Program-made: the position numbers and the translations under genes
Notes under the pieces: model-generated
Told to the model about the DNA's origin: nothing
Databases searched by the model: none
Seen by the model: only the letters and a program-made list of their open reading frames with translations
Assembly: GCA_041987265.1 (NCBI GenBank)
Contig: JBHIWT010000088.1
Location: 1-13,625, forward strand
DNA length: 13,625 bases
Reading direction: 5' to 3'
From: IH12 sp041987265
GTDB taxonomy: Bacteria; Pseudomonadota; Alphaproteobacteria; Caulobacterales; Hyphomonadaceae
Shown here: positions 1 to 9,011 of the stretch, one piece after another
How positions within the stretch are numbered: position 1 is the stretch's first letter
Layout: each line of letters opens with the position of its first letter

Positions 1-117
1 ATGCGCCCTGCCGGCGGCGTCGTAGGCGGCGGCCAGCGCCACGCCTGTGCCAAACCCGCCCAGCGTCTTGCGATAGGCGGTTGAATTGAATGCGTTATCT
101 GGCGCGTCAGAAGTCAT
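1..117 (-). CDS. Flavin reductase-like domain protein, N-terminal fragment (cut by window edge)
   Basis: Only the first 39 codons are present, reading leftwards from an ATG at 117; the gene runs out of the window. The visible peptide contains YRKTLGGFGTGVALAAAYD, which resembles the opening motif of the flavin reductase-like (DIM6/NTAB) FMN-binding family, usually close to FRxALGxFATGVxVVTA. Members reduce FMN or FAD with NAD(P)H, often to feed a partner monooxygenase, or bind flavin as hydrolase-like enzymes. The partner cannot be judged from this fragment. It is divergent from motB, and the 92-base spacer between them must hold both promoters; I found no convincing boxes there. The assignment rests on one motif, so the family is likely but the substrate is unknown. 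Confidence 0.6.
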   Translation of the reverse strand, partial: MTSDAPDNAFNSTAYRKTLGGFGTGVALAAAYDAAGRAH

Positions 118-209
118 GAACACCCGACCTTAACCGTATTCTGTCTAGAGTCCGTGGTTGTGCGAAAGAATTCGCTAACACATTACGGCTGGTAAGGCGC
201 GCCCGCGAT

Positions 210-1112
210 ATGAGTTCGAACTCACCTGTTGTCATCAAAAAGGTGAAAAAGGTCGTCGGCGGCGGCCACCACGGCGGTGCCTGGAAAGTCGCCTATGCCG
301 ACTTCGTCACCGCCATGATGGCCTTCTTCCTTCTGATGTGGCTGATCAACACGACGTCGCCAGAACAAAAGCGCGGCATCGCCGACTATTTCGCGCCCGC
401 CAGCGTTTCGCGCAGCCAGCAGGGTTCCGACGGCCTGCTCGGCGGTACGGCGATGCAGGACGACGGCGCGCGGGCTTCCGGCGCCAACCGTGCTGCTCCG
501 GACGCAACTGCCAGCGACAATCGCAGCCGCGCGCGCGGCCAGTCCGGCGGGCGTGAGTCCGGACGCCCCAACGCATCCAGCCTCGCCCTCGCCCGCGCCA
601 TGGCGCGCCGGTCGGAAGGCGCCGAGTTCGAAAGCGCAGAGGCCTCTCTGCGCCAGGCGATGCAGGACATGCCGGACCTCGCCGAACTGTCGAAACACCT
701 GATCGTCGACCAGACGCCCGAAGGCCTGCGCATCCAGCTGGTCGATCAGGAAGGCCGGGCCATGTTTTCAGATGACTCGGCTGATCCGTTGCCCCGCACG
801 ATCCGCCTGCTCGAAGCAATCGCCGGCATCGTCGAGGAACTGCCGAACCGAATCAGCATCTCCGGTCACACCGACCCGTCCCAGCCGGAACGCGCCGGCT
901 ACTCGAACTGGGAATTGTCCGCCGACCGCGCCAACGCCGCGCGTCGCATCCTTGCAGAGCGCGGGGTCGATTCGGACCGGATCTTCGAGGTGACAGGAAA
1001 GTCATCCTCAGAGCCCCTGTTTCCGGATGATCCGGAGATGCCAGCGAACCGCAGAATCTCGATCATGCTCATGCGCGAGGCGCCTGTGATGCCCACAGAT
1101 CATTCACTGTAA
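210..1112 (+). CDS. motB: Flagellar motor stator protein MotB
   Basis: Stator subunit that couples ion flow to flagellar rotation and anchors the stator to peptidoglycan; it sits in the inner membrane with its C-terminal domain in the periplasm. The 300-residue protein has the basic N-terminus and the signature AYADFVTAMMAFFLLMWLI at about residues 29-46, a single membrane helix whose Asp31 matches the essential proton-binding Asp32 of E. coli MotB. An Ala/Arg/Ser-rich linker follows (about 65-130). The OmpA-like peptidoglycan-binding domain covers about 165-290 and includes SGHTD, NWELSADRANAARR and PANRRISI. An AAGG lies 12 bases before the ATG, so the start is acceptable but the ribosome site is weak. 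No motA is in the window. Separate motA and motB loci are common in alphaproteobacteria. It is the only complete gene here ending in TAA. Confidence 0.95.
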   Translation: MSSNSPVVIKKVKKVVGGGHHGGAWKVAYADFVTAMMAFFLLMWLINTTSPEQKRGIADYFAPASVSRSQQGSDGLLGGTAMQDDGARASGANRAAPDATASDNRSRARGQSGGRESGRPNASSLALARAMARRSEGAEFESAEASLRQAMQDMPDLAELSKHLIVDQTPEGLRIQLVDQEGRAMFSDDSADPLPRTIRLLEAIAGIVEELPNRISISGHTDPSQPERAGYSNWELSADRANAARRILAERGVDSDRIFEVTGKSSSEPLFPDDPEMPANRRISIMLMREAPVMPTDHSL

Positions 1113-1201
1113 TGCGCCGCTGCGCGCGCCGCCTGCGATGTCGCGCGACTGAGTTTTTGTGCTAGCTTGTGTCGGCCAATCACGGCTAAACATGAGGCGA
1201 C

Positions 1202-1975
1202 ATGAAACTCGCAAGTCCACAGCAAGTTTGTGACACCGACTTCCTGCGGCGGATGAAATTCTACATCACTTCGCCGCAGCCGTGCCCCTACCTGCCGGAC
1301 CAGATGGAGCGCAAGGTCTTCGCCAATCTCGCCGTGGACGACTCCGTCGAACTCAACGACAGCCTGACCCATTCCGGCTTCCGTCGCTCGCAAACCATCG
1401 CCTATCGCCCCGCCTGCAAAACCTGCACGGCCTGCAGATCAGTGCGCATAGACGTTGAACGGTTTGACTGGTCGCGGCGCTGGCGGCGGGTGATGAACCG
1501 CAACGCCGATCTTGTCCGCGAACCAACACAGGCTCACGCCACCCGCGAACAGTTCCGGTTGTTGAAACGTTATCTCGACGATCGGCATCCCGGCGGCGGC
1601 ATGACCGACATGGATATTCGGGACTATGCAGGCATGGTCGACGGCAGCCCGGTGCGCACCGCCGTATTCGAATACCGCTCCGGCCCGGGCGACGACGAGC
1701 GCACGCCAAAGCTTGAAGCCGCAACCCTGACTGACGTCCTCAAGGATGGTCTGTCGATGGTCTACAGTTTCTACCGGCCGGAACTGCAGCCGCGTTCCAT
1801 CGGCACGTTCATGATCCTTGATCACATCCGTTTCGCGAAGGAACTGGGCCTGCCCTATGTCTATCTCGGCTATTGGGTGAAGGGCTCGCAGAAGATGGGA
1901 TATAAGGCCGACTTCATGCCGCTGCAGACGTTCGAGGGGAATTCCTGGCGCGACCTGCGCGAGGACGAACTCTAG
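1202..1975 (+). CDS. bpt: Aspartate/glutamate leucyltransferase (bacterial protein transferase)
   Basis: Transfers leucine from Leu-tRNA to proteins starting with Asp or Glu, creating an N-degron for ClpS/ClpAP (leucyl branch of the N-end rule). It is cytosolic. The 257-residue length is normal for the family. Visible landmarks are MKFYITSPQPCPYLP (about 18-32), the LNDSLTHSGFRRSQTIAYRP block (51-70), the Cys cluster ACKTCTACRS (Cys72, Cys75, Cys78), and the C-terminal acyltransferase-like part with YSFY, GTFMILDHI and YVYLGYWVKGSQKMGYKA. A GAGG four bases upstream of the ATG supports the start, though it is close. The gene is convergent with cutA and their stop codons share one CTAG (1972-1975), leaving no space for a terminator between them. 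By family the substrate residue is Leu; older annotations call it arginyl-tRNA-protein transferase. Confidence 0.93.
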   Translation: MKLASPQQVCDTDFLRRMKFYITSPQPCPYLPDQMERKVFANLAVDDSVELNDSLTHSGFRRSQTIAYRPACKTCTACRSVRIDVERFDWSRRWRRVMNRNADLVREPTQAHATREQFRLLKRYLDDRHPGGGMTDMDIRDYAGMVDGSPVRTAVFEYRSGPGDDERTPKLEAATLTDVLKDGLSMVYSFYRPELQPRSIGTFMILDHIRFAKELGLPYVYLGYWVKGSQKMGYKADFMPLQTFEGNSWRDLREDEL

Positions 1976-2298
1976 ACCTCCGCCGTCTCAGCGATCACCC
2001 ATTCGGCAAATCCAGCATCTGCGTGCGGCAGGTCCATCGCCGTGATGGCCGGAACATCGTAGGGGTGCAGTTCGCGCACTTGAGCGCACACCCGATCAAA
2101 CAGGTCCGCGCGCGTTTTCAGCAACAGCGGCGTTTCGCGCGCCTGCTCCAGCTTGCCCTGCCAGCGGAACACGCTTTCGATCGGCGCGAGAATGTTCGCG
2201 CAGGCCGCGATGCGCGCATCCACGCACGCTTCGCCAATCACCCGCGCGCACGCCGCATCAGGACAGTTGATCCACACATCGATCAGTTCAGTGCGCAC
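1972..2298 (-). CDS. cutA: CutA family divalent-cation tolerance protein
   Basis: Small trimeric cytosolic protein of the CutA1 family, linked to copper/divalent-cation tolerance, with a PII-like ferredoxin fold; the molecular role is still unsettled. With the start chosen here it is 108 residues, typical for the family. Hallmarks are AACANIL (31-37), the SVFRWQGKLEQARE stretch (42-55), LLLKT (58-62) and HPYDVPAI (78-85). A longer reading frame begins at 2364, but the GTG at 2298 has a strong AGAGGAG ribosome site six bases upstream (2305-2311) and removes a 22-residue non-family extension that would overlap the RT gene. It starts only 32 bases after the RT-TIR stop on the same strand, so it is probably co-transcribed with the retron. 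Its TAG stop overlaps the bpt stop. Confidence 0.92.
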   Translation of the reverse strand: MRTELIDVWINCPDAACARVIGEACVDARIAACANILAPIESVFRWQGKLEQARETPLLLKTRADLFDRVCAQVRELHPYDVPAITAMDLPHADAGFAEWVIAETAEV

Positions 2299-2330
2299 GC
2301 GGAACTCCTCTGTTTGCAGCCGGGTAAGAG

Positions 2331-4001
2331 CTAGTCTCTTGCCCGACCCAGCAGTTTTCGCCACATCGACGACTTGCGCCTTGGCGGATCGTCGAGCGGT
2401 CCGCGAGCGGCGGTCAGCGTTGTCTGCGGCCGGACCCGCTCATCCGTCACGGGCACAGTCGTAACGGTTTCGGCCCCTTCAACCGGCCGGCGTGGCGCAG
2501 CGCCGCTGACTGCGGCCTTCAACCGTTTCGCGACGGCGTCCGCATCGCCATTCCAGAACATGCAGTCCTTCGCAGCCACCAGCGGCAGGCGCGAGAGGTC
2601 CGGCTCGCCGACAATCACCGGCACCACCTTCTTCTGACCGGACGCTTCCAGCGACAGCGCAGTGTTCACTTCCAGCACCGGCCATTCCTTGGCGACCGAG
2701 GCTGGCGAGATGATCGCCAGAACCGTGCGCGACGACCCCAGCGCGGTATTGATCTTCTGCGTGAAGCTCTGTCCCCAGCCAATGTGCGCCTCATCAAGGA
2801 ATGGTTTCATGCCCAGCTTGGCGCAGGCCGCAAACATTGGCCGCGCGATCGCTTCCTTGTCCTCGCTTGCGTGCGAAATGAACACGTCGAAATCGTCGGC
2901 GCCAAACACCATCTGCCGCAGGAAGCGCGACGGATTGGGGTCGAGTTCCAGCACCTTGGCGCACAGATTCAGGAACACGGCGTCTTCCGCCCCGCGCACC
3001 ATCTTCAGGAAGGCGAGCTGCCCGTAGACGACATTGCGATAGGCCTTCTCCGCGTTCTCCGGCTGACGGGCCAGTCCGCGATAGCGCAGGAAGTGTTCGC
3101 GCGCCGCCGCGCCGAGACCGTACTTCTTCCACGCATGCAGCATGGCGCGGACACGACGGATACGCTTTCGGCCGACATTGGCGCGATCATTGACCGTCAG
3201 CCCGGTCACCGCCTGGCGCATATTGCGCGTCTGCAGCCGCACCTTGGCCTCGTTGACCGAAAACCCGTTGGCCTGGATCGCGCGGTTCAGCGCCTCGCCG
3301 GCCCGTACCTGCAGACCTTCCTCCGCGGCTTGAACATACTCCGCAATGCTGGGTGAAAACCGCGTCTGGTTGGTCGAGAAGGTGATGTCGTCAGCATAGC
3401 GCGAATACCGCGCGCCGTTCTGCCGGGCGAGACGCGCCAGCTTCCGGTCCAGCCGCATCGAGATCAGGTTCGACAGGTGCGGCGATGTCGGCGCGCCCTG
3501 CGGCAATCCATTTTGCCAGGTGCACAATTGCGCCAGAACCGTCGCCGCGGCCGGGCCAAGCGAGAACGGCGGCGCCATGAACAGCCCGCGCACGCGCCCG
3601 AAATTGATGCTGGGAAAGAAGTCCTTGAGATCGACATTCAGCACCAGCCGCTGGCCGGTATGCAGGTCTGCGTTGGTCAGGATCGATCGTTCTCGGATGA
3701 AGCCGTGCGCCGCCGGATGGGCGCGATAGGCTGCGGCCAGTTTTGGCGCGAAGGCTTCCTGCATCTTGCGGACCTGGCCGACCGGCGCGTGGATCTGCCT
3801 TGTGCCGCCGGTGCGCTTGGGGATTTCAAACGGCCGATAACGCGCCTCGTCCGGCGCGCTGTAGAGCGCATACATCATGGTCGCATGCGAGACGCCGAGA
3901 AAGCTCGCCGCGTCCCAGGCGCTGAACAGCAAACGGCCGTCCGACATCCATTGCGTTTCCGGCGCAGATGTCTTTGTTTCAGCTGTCGTGTCTGTCGGCA
4001 T
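2331..4001 (-). CDS. Retron-type reverse transcriptase fused to a C-terminal TIR domain (anti-phage retron effector)
   Basis: One 556-residue protein joins a retron RT (about 25-340) to a TIR domain (about 370-495) and a basic, Pro-rich tail. RT evidence: FEIPKRTGGTRQIHAP near 58-73, the retron NAxxH box as NADLH (110-114), motif A LNVDLKDFFPSI with Asp124, LPQGAPTSPHLSNL (166-179), YADD at 202-205, and the retron VTG box at 265-267. TIR evidence: DFDVFISHASEDKE (370-383), FLDEAHIGWG, and SPASVAKEWPVLE, where Glu444 is the candidate NADase glutamate. RTs with NAxxH and VTG make msDNA from a linked msr-msd RNA; a candidate lies just upstream. TIR effectors of other defence systems degrade or cyclise NAD+, so abortive infection is the expected role (inference). 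ATG 4001 has a GAGG six bases upstream. The next in-frame ATG (3947, residue 19) would keep the RT domain but has a poorer ribosome site. No maturase or HNH domain argues against a group II intron. Confidence 0.93.
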   Translation of the reverse strand: MPTDTTAETKTSAPETQWMSDGRLLFSAWDAASFLGVSHATMMYALYSAPDEARYRPFEIPKRTGGTRQIHAPVGQVRKMQEAFAPKLAAAYRAHPAAHGFIRERSILTNADLHTGQRLVLNVDLKDFFPSINFGRVRGLFMAPPFSLGPAAATVLAQLCTWQNGLPQGAPTSPHLSNLISMRLDRKLARLARQNGARYSRYADDITFSTNQTRFSPSIAEYVQAAEEGLQVRAGEALNRAIQANGFSVNEAKVRLQTRNMRQAVTGLTVNDRANVGRKRIRRVRAMLHAWKKYGLGAAAREHFLRYRGLARQPENAEKAYRNVVYGQLAFLKMVRGAEDAVFLNLCAKVLELDPNPSRFLRQMVFGADDFDVFISHASEDKEAIARPMFAACAKLGMKPFLDEAHIGWGQSFTQKINTALGSSRTVLAIISPASVAKEWPVLEVNTALSLEASGQKKVVPVIVGEPDLSRLPLVAAKDCMFWNGDADAVAKRLKAAVSGAAPRRPVEGAETVTTVPVTDERVRPQTTLTAARGPLDDPPRRKSSMWRKLLGRARD

Positions 4002-4113
4002 CCCGTCCCTCGTACTTTACTGCGACCCTCCGGGCCTGCCCGGAGGGTCGCAAAGACAGACATTGTTTGTTCCGTCGCAGGATCGACAACGGACATAGAA
4101 GGACGGGATGCTT
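3998..4113 (-). ncRNA. Candidate retron msr-msd RNA (template/primer for msDNA)
   Basis: Read on the minus strand, GCATCCCGTCCTTC (4111 to 4098) pairs with GAGGGACGGGATGC (4011 to 3998) over 14 bp with a single G-U. This fits the a1/a2 stem of a retron. Inside it are a 7-bp hairpin with a 9-nt loop (4093-4087 with 4077-4071), the size of an msr stem, and then a long GC-rich inverted repeat (4052-4038 with 4035-4021) that fits the msd stem. The single-stranded ACAAACAA (4070-4063) separates the two. Order, orientation and position directly upstream of a retron RT all match known retrons. At about 116 nt it is short for the class. An AGC lies at 4112-4110, at the very start of a1, so I cannot place the branching guanosine confidently. 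Unusually, a2 contains the RT ribosome site and ATG. Confidence 0.75.
4021..4052 (-). repeat. Perfect 15-bp inverted repeat, predicted msd hairpin
   Basis: TGCGACCCTCCGGGC (4021-4035) is exactly reverse-complemented at 4038-4052, with only two bases between the arms; sterically the loop is probably four to six bases. On the minus strand CUU (4055-4053) can add a short lower stem with AAG (4017-4015 region) across a small bulge. There is no T-tract on either side, so it is not a normal intrinsic terminator. In the retron model this is the part copied into DNA, and the msDNA would carry the same hairpin. Confidence 0.8.
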
Positions 4114-4119
4114 GTCGCC

Positions 4120-4148
4120 ATTAGCGCCGGGCGACGCAGCGGCGTCAA
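4120..4148 (-). promoter_or_regulatory. Predicted sigma-70-type promoter for the retron RNA and RT-TIR
   Basis: On the minus strand TTGACG (4148-4143) matches the -35 consensus at five of six positions, and GCTAAT (4125-4120) matches the -10 at four of six, with an optimal 17-base spacer. Seven bases past the -10 the start site would fall at about A4113-A4112, one or two bases before the a1 arm. That agreement with the independently found stem is the main support. A GTCGCC/GGCGAC inverted repeat (4134-4129 and 4119-4114) brackets the -10 and could be an operator or chance. Confidence 0.5.
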
Positions 4149-4196
4149 CCCGCAACTACACTGTGCGGATGCAAACGCTTGCGCGAATGATGCGTG

Positions 4197-4760
4197 CTAG
4201 AACTTGACTTCAGGCGCCTGGTTGAGATCGGCGCGCTGCTCTTCGCCCACGTCGAAGAATTCGCGCGCGTCAAACCCGCCCATGCCAGCCACGAGCGAGT
4301 TCGGAAACTGCTCGATCGACGTGTTGTAGTCGCCGACAGCCGAGTTGTAGAAGCGCCGCGAGGCCGCGACCTTGTCCTCGATCGCGGACAATTCGTTCTG
4401 CAACTGGATGAAGTTCTGGTTGGCCTTCAGGTCGGGATAGGCCTCGGCCAGCGCAAACAACTTGCCCAGCGCCTGGCTCAGCATGCCCTCTGCCTGCCCC
4501 ATCGCTGCTGGCCCCTGCGCCGCCTGGGCGGCGTTACGGGCGGAGATCACTTCGTCCAGCGTCGTCTTCTCGTGCGCCGCATATCCCTTCACGGACTCAA
4601 CCAGGTTCGGCACCAGGTCGCGGCGCATCTTCAGCTGCACGTCGATGCCGGAAAACGCCTCGTTCACCTGCTGCCGCTTGGCGACCAGCGTGTTGTAGAT
4701 AACGATGACGAACAGGATCACTGCGCCGACAATTCCGGCGCCAATCAGCAATGGCAGCAT
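4197..4760 (-). CDS. lemA: LemA family membrane protein
   Basis: LemA family protein of 187 residues, the usual size. One N-terminal membrane helix (about residues 3-24) is followed by YNTLVAKRQQVNEAFSGIDV, the hallmark RRDLVPNLVESVKGYAAHE (46-64), a long helical region, and the conserved FPNSLVAGMGGF near 152-163. The soluble part is a helical bundle predicted to face the periplasm. The family's biochemical role is not established; in many genomes it neighbours TPM-domain or M48 peptidase genes, but neither is seen here. An AGGGG seven bases before the ATG supports the start. It lies 103 bases downstream of parC on the same strand. A TATAGT at 4816-4811 could be a -10, without a good -35. 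It ends 48 bases before the predicted retron -35. Confidence 0.93.
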   Translation of the reverse strand: MLPLLIGAGIVGAVILFVIVIYNTLVAKRQQVNEAFSGIDVQLKMRRDLVPNLVESVKGYAAHEKTTLDEVISARNAAQAAQGPAAMGQAEGMLSQALGKLFALAEAYPDLKANQNFIQLQNELSAIEDKVAASRRFYNSAVGDYNTSIEQFPNSLVAGMGGFDAREFFDVGEEQRADLNQAPEVKF

Positions 4761-4863
4761 TTCCCGGCCCCTCTCATTCGCCCGCCAGATTCGGCCTGCA
4801 AAGACAGCCTACTATATGGATCAATCTGGTCCAGCATGATTTGGGACCGGTTCGGCGGCTCAA

Positions 4864-7107
<2,244 letters not shown>

Positions 7108-7163
7108 TCAATCCACCCGCCAACTTGGCCAGCGCACAAGGCCCCCAGCCATGCGCGAATCAG

Positions 7164-7916
7164 TCAATGCGTTGCGCCGACAACTTTCCCGGCCCGCTCC
7201 AACCGGTCAATCATCAAGCCACGCGCTTCGGGCACTGGCTTGTTGAGATCTGCGAAAAGCCGCTGCGACAGAAAGTATCCGGTCAACCGGAAGCCCGCCG
7301 CGACGTCTTCCGGCCCGACGGCCGCGGACGAATCGACCAGAAAGGCCGGCAAGGGCAGCAGGCGGTCGAGATATTCGCCCGCCTCCTCGCCGCGCACCGC
7401 GCGCCCGCTTTTGGGGCTCACATGGGTCAGGCCGTCCTCCGCGCCGGTCAGCGCGCATTTCGACGTGTCGATGCCAAATCCCATGACGGTCAGAAGGCCG
7501 ACCTCCCACTTGATGAACAGCGCCGGCCAGACATCAGGTTCGCCCAAAAGATCAAGCAAGGTCGTCGCGCCGTCGAACAGGTCAGGACGCGCCTCGCCTT
7601 CCGGCAACGCCTCGGCCAGCAGATCCGCCACCGCCGACAGCGCCGTGAGGGCGCCGGGATCGCGCATGTACAAGGCCGAGCGCTCGCGCTCCGGTTCGGC
7701 GACCGCAAAATGTCCCAGACTATCCGCCTGCCGCGCCCGCCAGGTCACGCTCAACGTATTGCCGGCCTGCATCAGCGCGCGTTTCTTCTGGCTGGCGCCG
7801 CCATAGATCATGCCGCGCCGCCGGCCGTTCTCGCGGCCGAACACTTCCAAGATTGCGCCGGTTTCGCCAAACCTGCGCAGCCCCAGCGAAATGCCTGAAT
7901 CACTCCATTCGGCCAT
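7164..7916 (-). CDS. recO: DNA repair protein RecO
   Basis: RecO mediates RecF-pathway recombination: it binds SSB and RecR, displaces SSB and helps load RecA on gapped DNA. The 250-residue length is normal. The N-terminal OB-fold region contains SDSGISLGLRRFGETGAILEVF (5 onward) and RRRGMIYGGASQKKRALMQAGN, as in alphaproteobacterial RecO. The helical part has LFIKWEVGLLTVMGFGID, followed by CALTGAEDGLTHVSPKSGRAV (about 156-176), where only one cysteine of the zinc site found in some RecO proteins remains. No clear ribosome site precedes the ATG. It is first in a recO-parC direction and is divergent from the oxygenase, with 87 bases between the two starts. Confidence 0.93.
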   Translation of the reverse strand: MAEWSDSGISLGLRRFGETGAILEVFGRENGRRRGMIYGGASQKKRALMQAGNTLSVTWRARQADSLGHFAVAEPERERSALYMRDPGALTALSAVADLLAEALPEGEARPDLFDGATTLLDLLGEPDVWPALFIKWEVGLLTVMGFGIDTSKCALTGAEDGLTHVSPKSGRAVRGEEAGEYLDRLLPLPAFLVDSSAAVGPEDVAAGFRLTGYFLSQRLFADLNKPVPEARGLMIDRLERAGKVVGATH

Positions 7917-8003
7917 GGCCGATGTTTAGTCCCGATCCGAGTTCGTGCAAAGCAGGCGGCGCGCGCCGGTTGCCTCTCCACCTCAGTGTGAGATGTACGA
8001 GGC

Positions 8004-9011
8004 ATGAGCCAGCAGGACGCCTCCTTCGCGGTTTTCGACTGTTCGCGTCTGACCGACAGTTCCGAGCCTGTGCGCACCGCCGCGAGCATCGAGTTCTGCG
8101 AGGTCGCCGGCGCAGCCGGATGCATGATGCTGACCGGCCTTGATGAAACCGTGTTCGGCCTCGCCGCACTCAACCGTCTCGGCGCAGTCTTCAACATCGA
8201 CGAAGCCGAACGCCGCCGCCTCGCCAAACAGACCTTCGTTCCCGCAAACCCGAACGTCTATCGCGGCTGGTTCGAGCGGCGCGATCCTTCCCGCTCCGGC
8301 ACGGAAGGCCTCGATCTCGGTCCTGACATCGTCCGCACGGTCGAACGCGCCGATCCGAGCGACCCGATCACCGAACCAACGCCGCTACCATCGTTCGAAG
8401 GCGCCGCCGACTGGCTGGACGCCGCGCACGCATACTATGAAGCCAACGAAGCAATCGGCTTCACCTTGATGAGGTCCATCGCGACCGGCCTTGGATTGGC
8501 GCGCAACTTCTTCGACGCCCCCTTCGCCAACGGCGTCTCGACCCTGCGAATGCTGCGCTATGTTCAGGGACCGGACGGCGTCGCGGAGGACCTGCGCGAG
8601 GATGGCGCCGCGATCCTAACCGGCGCGCATGTCGATTCCGGTCTGGTCACGCTGCTGGCCCAGGACGATGTCGGCGGTCTGCAGTTTGAAGGGCGCGACG
8701 GCTCATGGATCGACGTGCCGCAGCGCCCCACCTCGCTGGTCGTCAATTTCGGTCTGCTACTGGAGCATTGGACGCAGGGGCGTATCCGCGCCACCCGCCA
8801 CCGTGTACTCGACCGGGGCGTTGAACGCATGTCGACGCCGTTCTTCTTCGAACCCTCCGAAACCGCCGAGATCGCGCCGCTCCCAGGCGTCGGCGCGGAT
8901 GCGTTCGAGCCGTTCCTCTATGGCGATTATCTCTGGGACAAGGCGACGAAGTTCAAGGAACAGTCCGGCGCCCGCGCCCTGCGCGCGCCGCGCGGGCGGG
9001 TTCCCGCCTAG
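8004..9011 (+). CDS. Isopenicillin N synthase-like 2-oxoglutarate/Fe(II)-dependent oxygenase
   Basis: Non-haem iron oxygenase of the isopenicillin N synthase-like group; 335 residues. The N-terminal DIOX_N-like part contains NPNVYRGWF (82-90). The jelly-roll core has the facial triad: His209 and Asp211 in GAHVDSGLVTLLAQD, and distal His266 in RATRHRV. Arg275 and Ser277 in RMSTPFFFEPS form the RxS motif that holds the 2-oxoglutarate carboxylate. It likely hydroxylates or desaturates a small molecule with O2 and 2-oxoglutarate, giving succinate and CO2; the substrate cannot be read from the sequence, and relatives act on hormones, antibiotics and ethylene precursors. GAGG lies only one base from the ATG, too close for a good ribosome site, so the start is moderately supported. 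It is convergent with the next gene and shares a CTAG stop overlap with it (9008-9011). Confidence 0.88.
   Translation: MSQQDASFAVFDCSRLTDSSEPVRTAASIEFCEVAGAAGCMMLTGLDETVFGLAALNRLGAVFNIDEAERRRLAKQTFVPANPNVYRGWFERRDPSRSGTEGLDLGPDIVRTVERADPSDPITEPTPLPSFEGAADWLDAAHAYYEANEAIGFTLMRSIATGLGLARNFFDAPFANGVSTLRMLRYVQGPDGVAEDLREDGAAILTGAHVDSGLVTLLAQDDVGGLQFEGRDGSWIDVPQRPTSLVVNFGLLLEHWTQGRIRATRHRVLDRGVERMSTPFFFEPSETAEIAPLPGVGADAFEPFLYGDYLWDKATKFKEQSGARALRAPRGRVPA

Noticed and set aside
1125..1165. GTCGCGCGAC followed by GAGTTTTT as a terminator of motB
   Set aside because: The self-complementary stretch leaves only about four pairs once a loop is allowed, too weak to call.
2299..2364. Longer N-terminus for CutA
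   Set aside because: It overlaps the RT-TIR end, adds 22 residues absent from the family, and lacks the strong ribosome site that precedes GTG 2298.
2331..4001. Group II intron maturase or diversity-generating retroelement RT
   Set aside because: No maturase X or HNH region, no template/variable repeat pair seen, and the retron NAxxH and VTG boxes are both present with a TIR fusion.
4021..4052. Strong hairpin read as an intrinsic terminator for lemA
   Set aside because: No T-tract follows on either strand. It lies inside the a1/a2 stem directly before the RT gene, which fits a retron msd better.
3477..4124. Arg-rich plus-strand frame across the RT gene start and retron RNA
   Set aside because: Low-complexity antisense shadow of the RT coding sequence; it crosses the structured RNA and has no domain.
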